Translations under genes and position numbers: made by a program | Notes under the pieces: generated by a model | The model's input: the letters and a program-made list of their open reading frames with translations, nothing else | Databases searched by the model: none | Told to the model about the DNA's origin: nothing | Source: Variovorax flavidus | GTDB lineage: Bacteria > Pseudomonadota > Gammaproteobacteria > Burkholderiales > Burkholderiaceae_C | Direction: 5' to 3' | NCBI RefSeq assembly: GCF_030317145.1 | Contig: NZ_JASZYE010000017.1 | Location: forward strand, 1-48,172 | DNA: 48,172 nucleotides | Shown: positions 43,261 through 48,172 of the stretch, piece by piece | Layout: the number at the start of each line of letters is the position of its first letter | How positions within the stretch are numbered: position 1 is the stretch's first letter

Positions 43261-43844
43261 TGGCGGCGGTGCCAACTCGACGCGGGCCGGATCCGGCCAG
43301 ACCGAGATGGCTTTCGACATGACCAAGGTCAACCTCGACTACGGCACCTCGGGCGACAAGGCGTCGATCCCCCTCAGGGAAACGGAGAGCACGGCGCATC
43401 CGTCACACGCACCCGAAACCGCCGCGCGGCGAGCGCCCCAGCGGCCGCAGGCCGCCTAGCCAGAGCAAGCGCAGCGCGCAGGCAACCGAAGGGCGCAGCG
43501 CCATCGGCGCGGAGGCGTCAGCGATGGAAGCCCGCAGGGGCGAGACCGAAGGGCTCGATGCGAATCACGACAGCGCGGCCCGGCACGGGAGACGCCCTGG
43601 TCGGTGGCCGTCCGCAGTTGCGAAGCCATCGCCCGACTCAAACGCTCCGCGCTTCCGAACTGCCTCCGAGCGCAGCAGCCATCCCATTGCAAGGCCGGCC
43701 CTACAACTCATTCGTCCGAAACCGCCGCAAGAACCCGGAACGGGGATGACACGGACAGGCGTTGAGCGTATAGATGCGCTGGGCCAGGGAACAGGAAAGC
43801 CGACATCACCACTCGTCGCCACGGCGGTCCAGGGAGATCTCACG
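43261..43844. other. Gene-poor G/C-rich stretch upstream of the MFS gene
   Basis: Only low-complexity Arg/Ala/Pro-rich frames are visible on either strand. The last part must hold the promoter of the MFS gene. An AGGGAGA ribosome site lies at 43831-43837. I see no other element I can support. Confidence 0.4.
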
Positions 43845-45002
43845 ATGCCTCGCGTTCAACCCCACATCGTCGGAGCGAGCCTCCTCTCCGCTGCTGGCAG
43901 CCTCCCCCTGCACGTCCTCCCCGTTCTGGTGGCTACCCTGTCGGCCGATGGTGTCATGGGACCCGCCGCCGTAGGTTGGGTGGGTGCCGCATTCCTTTGC
44001 GGACAATTGGTCTCGTCCCTCGCGCTGCCGGCCCTCGGCTTGCTCGGGCTCAGCGGGCGCCAGGCGTTGATCGCCGTCGTCCTCGTGCTTTGCGCATTGG
44101 GAATCGCCTCGCTCGGCGTGGCAGCGGCAATTCTTCCGAGCTGGTTCGCCATCGGCCTGGCGTGTGGGTCCTTCGCATTCCTGGGCGCAACGGCAAGCGC
44201 CAACGCGACCGATCCGCGAGCCGCCTTCTCCCTCAGGCTCGCATGCATCCTTTGGCTCGCGACAATCACGATCGTCTCGCTGCAGCTCTTTCCTTCGGCC
44301 ATCTCATACCACTCGCTGGTACTCGTACTCGGCATTACCTTTCTCGCAGTGTGCGGATGTGGCTTGGCGCTCATTCGAACCGCTCCGGCAGTCCCACGCA
44401 AGGCGGTGGGCACCCCCGGCCGCGATCGATCCTCGATGCAGCGGGCCGCCTCAGGGCTCGCGGCCACCTTCCTGCTTTTCGTGGGACAGCCAGGATTCTG
44501 GGCATACACCATGTTCATCGCGGTCCAGAAAGGGCTCGCGATCGGCGGGATCGTGTGGGCGATCGCTTTGGCGAAGCTCGCGTCGGGAATCCTGCTCTTC
44601 CATATCTCGAGCAAGCCGCCGAGCAAGAAGCCGGCGACAGCATTGCTGGCCCTCGGGGGAGCCGGATGCGCAGCCGCCATCGCCGTCGTGTTCAACGCAC
44701 CCAGCGTCGTTGTATTCTTTGCCGGCATCATCGTTTGGGAAGTGTCACTCAACGTCATGAGCGCGAGGTTCCAAGCCGAGGTCGTGATCGTCGCGCCCCA
44801 AGTCGCGGGACCTTGGCTGACAGCAGCCATCATGCTCGGTGCAGCAACCGGACCTGTGGTTCACGGAGCTGCGATTCAGGCGAGTCGCGGAGCCATCTTC
44901 ATTGCGTACTCCTGCCTTAGCGCACTGGTGCCGTTGATCTGGTACCTGATGCGGAAGAGTCGCACCGCACCTCCCACACAAGCGGCTACGGCGGACGGTT
45001 GA
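43845..45002 (+). CDS. MFS-type transporter
   Basis: The protein of 385 residues consists almost wholly of hydrophobic helices (about eleven or twelve), for example SLPLHVLPVLVATLSADG, VGWVGAAFLCGQLVSSLALP and LITVVLVLCALG-like stretches. The longer middle loop (RTAPAVPRKAVGTPGRDRSS) divides two halves, as in the major facilitator superfamily. The ATG follows AGGGAGA. The next gene, 118 bases on, encodes a small repeat peptide, so the transporter may export that peptide or its product, but a metabolite exporter is equally possible from sequence alone. Confidence 0.8.
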   Translation: MPRVQPHIVGASLLSAAGSLPLHVLPVLVATLSADGVMGPAAVGWVGAAFLCGQLVSSLALPALGLLGLSGRQALIAVVLVLCALGIASLGVAAAILPSWFAIGLACGSFAFLGATASANATDPRAAFSLRLACILWLATITIVSLQLFPSAISYHSLVLVLGITFLAVCGCGLALIRTAPAVPRKAVGTPGRDRSSMQRAASGLAATFLLFVGQPGFWAYTMFIAVQKGLAIGGIVWAIALAKLASGILLFHISSKPPSKKPATALLALGGAGCAAAIAVVFNAPSVVVFFAGIIVWEVSLNVMSARFQAEVVIVAPQVAGPWLTAAIMLGAATGPVVHGAAIQASRGAIFIAYSCLSALVPLIWYLMRKSRTAPPTQAATADG

Positions 45003-45120
45003 CAGCGCTGAGGATCGAGTCGCACACTGCCTCGATGTGGCGGCGTGCCACATACCAGCGGTCAACCTGAGAGTGGTTCGTTGGATTGGCCGCTCCCGTG
45101 TCTCGAGCCACGAGGTCCAC

Positions 45121-45366
45121 ATGATGCTTACCAAGCAATTCGGCGGCGGCTATATCTCTCCCAGCGTCCTTGCTCACGTGCGCAAATCGCAGCCACCAGC
45201 GATCCCGCGTCCATCACGACAGTTCGGAGGCGGATCCATCGCTCCCAGCGTCGTCGCCCACCAACGCAAGAGTGCTTCGACCGCGAAGCCGACCCGCCAG
45301 TTCGGCGGCGGCGCCATATCGCCCAGTGTTTTGCGTCACATGGCGCGTGGCACCACGTCAAGGTAA
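45121..45366 (+). CDS. Triple-repeat peptide, candidate RiPP precursor
   Basis: The protein of 81 residues is built of three copies of one unit: QFGGGYISPSVLAH (from residue 6), QFGGGSIAPSVVAH (from 34) and QFGGGAISPSVLRH (from 60). Each unit is followed by a basic residue cluster and Pro/Ser/Thr-rich spacers (SQPPAIPRPSR, SASTAKPTR). The DNA of the copies differs at many third positions while the amino acids are kept, so the repeat is under selection and not a recent duplication. Leader-less multicore precursors of modified peptides look like this. ATG codons occur at 45121 and 45124; GAGG at 45112 is the likely ribosome site. I know no family for it. Confidence 0.65.
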   Translation: MMLTKQFGGGYISPSVLAHVRKSQPPAIPRPSRQFGGGSIAPSVVAHQRKSASTAKPTRQFGGGAISPSVLRHMARGTTSR

Positions 45367-45384
45367 GTCAGATCAGATCGTCCG

Positions 45385-45416
45385 GGCCGCAGCGACCGCT
45401 GCGGCCTGCTTCGTTT
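45385..45416 (+). terminator. Stem-loop with T-rich tail between repeat peptide and next gene
   Basis: GGCCGCAGCG-AC-CGCTGCGGCC is a perfect 10-bp dyad followed by TGCTTCGTTT. It lies 18 bases after the peptide stop and 30 before the next start. Partial terminators in this place are common behind peptide precursors, where they raise precursor mRNA over that of the enzyme. Confidence 0.65.
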
Positions 45417-45436
45417 CAGAACCGAGGAGCAAACGG

Positions 45437-46246
45437 ATGGAGGACGTCACCGGCACCCCCGCAGTCACTGATGCAGCGAAGATCGTTACCTTCCACCGGG
45501 CCTTCACGCCAACGCTCCCTCCCATGCGCGGCGACAAAACGGGTCTGGGCGCCCTTCCAACAGCAGCGTTCCAGTATTGCGAGGCCATGCGGTCGGCAGC
45601 CTCCTTCGGCTGGTATATCTTTCCTCCGATCGATGCGACCCTCCGATGGGACGGCCACGAGGCCCTGTACATGGATGACTCCGGCAGATGGCATCCTCTC
45701 TCCAGCGTCTACCTGGGCGATGAGTTCGCCGACTATTGGGATGAACACGCTCCGGAACCGATGAAGGGCTGGAGGATCCCCTTCATGTCTTCATTGTTCG
45801 TGCCAGGCATCGTGCAAGTGTGGTCCGGAATATTCGTCAGCACCGCCGAGAACTGGAGCGTTCTGGCACGTCCGCTTGCCAACGTGGATCCGCCGAGCTC
45901 CTACATGGTCTACGAGGGGCTGGTCGAGACTGACCAATTCAAGCCCTGCCCGCTCTTCGTCAATATCAAGTTGCTGGCAACGGACCACGACATCGTTCTA
46001 TCGAGGATGAAGCCGCTTTTTCAGGTGCAGCCGATCCACCGCGATTGCTACTCCGAGGCCACGATGGCATCCACGGAAGCTGAAGGCCTCCGCCCGCCGT
46101 CCGATGGCGTCGCAGGCATGTCGATGGCGGACTGGAAAGGCCTGGAGCGAACAACCCGGTCCGTTCAGGCCATCCGCGAAGCCGACGGATTCGGCGGCTA
46201 CGGCGCAGCTGTTCGCCGGCGTGGAAAGACAGGGGGAAGTTCGTAG
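45437..46246 (+). CDS. DUF6065-like protein next to the repeat peptide
   Basis: The protein of 269 residues has no signal or membrane helix. From memory its core resembles DUF6065 proteins: AMRSAASFGWYIFPPIDATL and RWDGHEALY, GIFVSTAENWSVLARPLANV, MVYEGLVETDQFKPCPLFVN, and PLFQVQPIHRDCYSE. Function of that family is unknown to me. A strong GAGGAG ribosome site lies seven bases before the ATG, supporting the chosen start. Its position behind the repeat peptide makes it a candidate for peptide modification or recognition, which is inference. Confidence 0.65.
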   Translation: MEDVTGTPAVTDAAKIVTFHRAFTPTLPPMRGDKTGLGALPTAAFQYCEAMRSAASFGWYIFPPIDATLRWDGHEALYMDDSGRWHPLSSVYLGDEFADYWDEHAPEPMKGWRIPFMSSLFVPGIVQVWSGIFVSTAENWSVLARPLANVDPPSSYMVYEGLVETDQFKPCPLFVNIKLLATDHDIVLSRMKPLFQVQPIHRDCYSEATMASTEAEGLRPPSDGVAGMSMADWKGLERTTRSVQAIREADGFGGYGAAVRRRGKTGGSS

Positions 46247-46381
46247 CGGCACCACGCGAAGTCAGCGAGGCATCATCGCGTGCCGATGGAACGTCTTGCA
46301 CCTTCTCGGCTCCCAAGGGCCGAGCGCTCACCCTCTTCTCGAACTGCCCAAGCGAGGCGGACCGGAAGCCTTTGACCTGGC

Positions 46382-46912
46382 TTAGGGACGAACCGCCGCC
46401 TGCCCGCCGGTGAATGCGATCTGGCACCAGTCGCTCTTCCGTCCAGGTTTGCCGTCCTGGTCTACGCCCCAGACGCGCCAACGGAGAGCGCTTCCCCCTT
46501 CTTTGCGCAGTTCCTTGTAGATGCTGCTGGAGTAAAGCGGGATGCGCAAACCGAGCCCATCGCGAACGTGCCACGGAACTCCAGAAGCGCTGAACCACTG
46601 GCGTCCGCCGCAGCCGAAGCAATCGACCTCCACGCTATAGGTCGAGGCCTTCTCCACCTTGGACCATCGCAAGGAAAGAAGGTTGTCGTCCTTCGGAGCG
46701 GCAATGACCTCGCCGCATTTCGGTTCCACCGGGACGGGTGCGCCGAGGAGGACAACATTGGCCTCCCGTGGCGACACAGCCGCGCTCTCGCGCCCGCGAG
46801 AGGAAGGAAATATCTTCTCCCAGTTCGCTATGAGAGCGGACCCCAGCACCCCTAGAACTCCAATGATGGCGACCAGAATGGCCGTGCGGGAGTTGCTTGT
46901 TGGCTCGGCCAT
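46382..46912 (-). CDS. Membrane-anchored protein with a fibronectin-III-like domain
   Basis: The protein of 176 residues has one N-terminal membrane helix (AILVAIIGVLGVLGSALIA) and a C-terminal periplasmic or cytoplasmic domain of beta character: LSLRWSKVEKASTYSVEVDC and ALRWRVWGVDQDGKPGRKSD, the pattern W...Y.VEV...WRV.A.D..G of FN3-like domains. Four Cys in VDCFGCGG and nearby may pair. The ATG has a GAGGAG ribosome site. I do not know its function; it is convergent with the DUF6065-like gene. Confidence 0.65.
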   Translation of the reverse strand: MAEPTSNSRTAILVAIIGVLGVLGSALIANWEKIFPSSRGRESAAVSPREANVVLLGAPVPVEPKCGEVIAAPKDDNLLSLRWSKVEKASTYSVEVDCFGCGGRQWFSASGVPWHVRDGLGLRIPLYSSSIYKELRKEGGSALRWRVWGVDQDGKPGRKSDWCQIAFTGGQAAVRP

Positions 46913-47304
46913 CTCGTTGCTCCTCAGGTGATCCCGTCGCCCGTGCAGATTCAAGCCTCCGTGGAATCGTCTGCTCCGGCGACTCCGCCCTAGGACGGCC
47001 CGCACGGCCAGCCCTGCCAAATCTGGACCATCGCCTGTTCATTCTGCGGCTTTGGCAACCGACCGCTACCTAAGCCTTGCTTTCGACGTGGTCTCAAAGA
47101 CTCAGCGCAGTGCTAGCAGGCGTCGGTCGGTTCAAGCCCGTAGTCTCGAAGGTATCGAGACTGCGAGGACTCGCCGCGGCAAGGCCGCGGCGCACTTCAG
47201 ATGCCCGCACGATGCCGCGCCGTACGGCCCCATGCGGCGCGGTGCCCGGCCGAAGTCATTACAGCGGCCGGGCAGCCTGCCGCAGCAGGCGGGGAAGCGA
47301 TGGA
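46913..47304. other. Intergenic region with a hairpin
   Basis: No gene is supported. GTCTCGA-AGGTA-TCGAGAC (47143-47161) forms a perfect 7-bp hairpin, followed by the G/C-rich dyad CGCCGCGG/CCGCGGCG. GGTTCAAGCCC in the same region resembles a tRNA T-arm, but no complete tRNA can be folded around it. Confidence 0.4.
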
Positions 47305-47733
47305 TCAGTCGATCGCGCGGAAGATCGCCCGGGCCTCTCGATGACCGTCCACGAACTCACGCAGACGATGGTAGTTCTCGACAACCGCATCCGCGCCATC
47401 CGTGCCGTAGAGTTCCTCAGCGAGGTAGCACAGCGCAAACAACGTCACGATCACGCCGGCCGCATCCGCAGACACATTGCCCCGAAAGCCGTTTCCATCG
47501 ACCTCCAACCGCATCGGGCCCTTGAAATCCGGGGCCATGTAGAAGCCGCCATTGCTCAACGTATAGAAGTTCCAGTACCCGCCGTCATAGGCCTTGCACA
47601 GAAGCCGCATCCAGCCGTAGACCATGGCCTCACCGCGCAACATGTGACGGGTGCCAAAGTGGAAAGGCAGGAAATCGAGGCGGCTGTCGTCGGCCACCAG
47701 AGAGGCGGTGACGAGCTCGTTTTGTTCACACAT
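47305..47733 (-). CDS. klcA: Antirestriction protein, KlcA/ArdB family
   Basis: The protein of 142 residues shows the family pattern: RLDFLPFHFGTRHMLRGEAM, VYGWMRLLCKAYDGGYWNFY, TLSNGGFYMAPDF and GNGFRGNVSADAAGVIVTLF. KlcA/ArdB proteins protect incoming plasmid or ICE DNA from type I restriction. The ATG follows a GGGAGA ribosome site. Its presence supports the view that this end of the window comes from a conjugative element. Confidence 0.92.
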   Translation of the reverse strand: MCEQNELVTASLVADDSRLDFLPFHFGTRHMLRGEAMVYGWMRLLCKAYDGGYWNFYTLSNGGFYMAPDFKGPMRLEVDGNGFRGNVSADAAGVIVTLFALCYLAEELYGTDGADAVVENYHRLREFVDGHREARAIFRAID

Positions 47734-47759
47734 GATTGTTTTCTCCCTGTTCGAATTGC

Positions 47760-48029
47760 TCAACCGCCGATGACATAAGAAGGCATCGGCTCATCCGGAT
47801 CGAATGGCCCGGCCAGAAGCTCCTTTGTGACCTGGCTGTAGATCTCCACCCACAGACCGCGACGGTGGTATTCCCGCGCCAGACGCTCCGCCTCGCCCTT
47901 GGCTTGAACCGGCTGGTAGTCGGTTACGCAATCCCCGCCGCTCCCCTGCGCCGTTCGCGGGTCATGAGTCCGCCCCTCCACGCAGTAGCGCGGGTCTTCC
48001 GTCGACGTGAATCTCACTGCTTTGCTCAT
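47760..48029 (-). CDS. Small accessory protein upstream of klcA
   Basis: The protein of 89 residues (start MSKAVRFTSTEDPRYCVEGR) has a helical middle (VQAKGEAERLAREYHRRGLW) and the end PFDPDEPMPSYVIGG. An AAAGGGA ribosome site precedes the ATG. It is 26 bases before the klcA start on the same strand, so the two are co-transcribed. I do not recognise the family; it is of the small acidic/polar type common on plasmids and ICEs. Confidence 0.7.
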   Translation of the reverse strand: MSKAVRFTSTEDPRYCVEGRTHDPRTAQGSGGDCVTDYQPVQAKGEAERLAREYHRRGLWVEIYSQVTKELLAGPFDPDEPMPSYVIGG

Positions 48030-48172
48030 TTGGTTTTCCCTTTCATCAGAGCTACCGGGTTCCTAGATTCCGAGCCCATCGACTGATGGTTTCGGGGGCG
48101 AGTGACGGCTCCCGGATCTCGCCGCCGTTTCCCTGAGTTCGTCGCCCGGTGAACGGCGCGGACTGGAAGACG
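48030..48172. other. Upstream region of the klcA operon
   Basis: The last 143 bases hold no visible gene start or RNA; the promoter of the klcA operon on the minus strand should lie here. I see no clear -35/-10 pair. Confidence 0.3.

Noticed and set aside
43256..43459. Plus-strand frame with TEMAFDMTKVNLDYG, faintly like a relaxase segment
   Set aside because: It overlaps the better supported minus-strand TraI fragment and the similarity is too short to trust.
44986..45177. Minus-strand frame of 63 codons antisense to the repeat peptide
   Set aside because: It has only a GTG start, overlaps the selected repeat region on the other strand, and shows no recognisable domain.
47120..47165. GGTTCAAGCCC as a tRNA T-arm
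   Set aside because: No acceptor stem, anticodon arm or complete cloverleaf could be built around it.
1..48172. CRISPR arrays and rRNA genes
   Set aside because: No regularly spaced direct repeats with unique spacers and no rRNA-like sequence were seen in the window.

Overview
The window looks like chromosomal DNA of a high-GC betaproteobacterium, most likely Comamonadaceae (a Variovorax-like soil or rhizosphere organism). The indications are a Bug-family (TctC) solute-binding protein, TRAP and several ABC importers for organic acids, sugars and sulfonates, a LysR regulator beside the Bug gene, and consistently G/C-ending codons. No rRNA or tRNA gene was seen. The left end cuts a TonB-dependent receptor gene.

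From 1 to 8.8 kb lie a TonB receptor with a small exported partner, a complete dctPQM TRAP transporter with a terminator-like hairpin between dctP and dctQ, a lipoprotein of unknown function, and an FAD-oxidoreductase/Bug pair divergent from a LysR regulator with a T-N11-A dyad between them. From 8.9 to 12.6 kb three overlapping genes encode an autoinducer-synthase-like N-acyltransferase, an isoprenylcysteine-methyltransferase-like membrane enzyme and a fatty acid desaturase. A LuxR-type regulator converges on them, and a 20-bp lux-box-like palindrome lies upstream. This is a candidate for an uncharacterised lipid-signal system. A D-alanyl-D-alanine carboxypeptidase and an Xre/RES toxin-antitoxin pair follow.

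From 15.4 to 25.8 kb is a sugar-catabolism block: a ribose-type ABC importer, an FGGY kinase, an aldo/keto reductase, a tagatose/psicose-epimerase-like isomerase and a large protein resembling D-apionate lactonase. From 26 to 36.2 kb is a probable organosulfur-assimilation block: an SfnB-like flavin enzyme, an AprA/AprB-like flavoprotein-ferredoxin pair, four solute-binding proteins, an SsuB/SsuC-type ABC pair and a TauD-type dioxygenase. A tannase/feruloyl esterase ends this metabolic part.

From about 38.5 kb to the end the sequence has the character of a genomic island or decayed integrative element. It contains a tyrosine recombinase whose start codon abuts an 18-bp inverted repeat, an H-NS-like protein with a duplicated DNA-binding motif, a frameshifted OmpA-ankyrin gene, a remnant of a TraI-type relaxase/helicase, and a KlcA/ArdB antirestriction gene. 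Inside it lies a compact cluster of an MFS transporter, an 81-residue protein made of three copies of a QFGGG-x-I-x-PSV unit, a stem-loop, and a DUF6065-like protein. This resembles a multicore peptide (RiPP-like) locus and is, with the acyltransferase operon, the strongest candidate for something undescribed.
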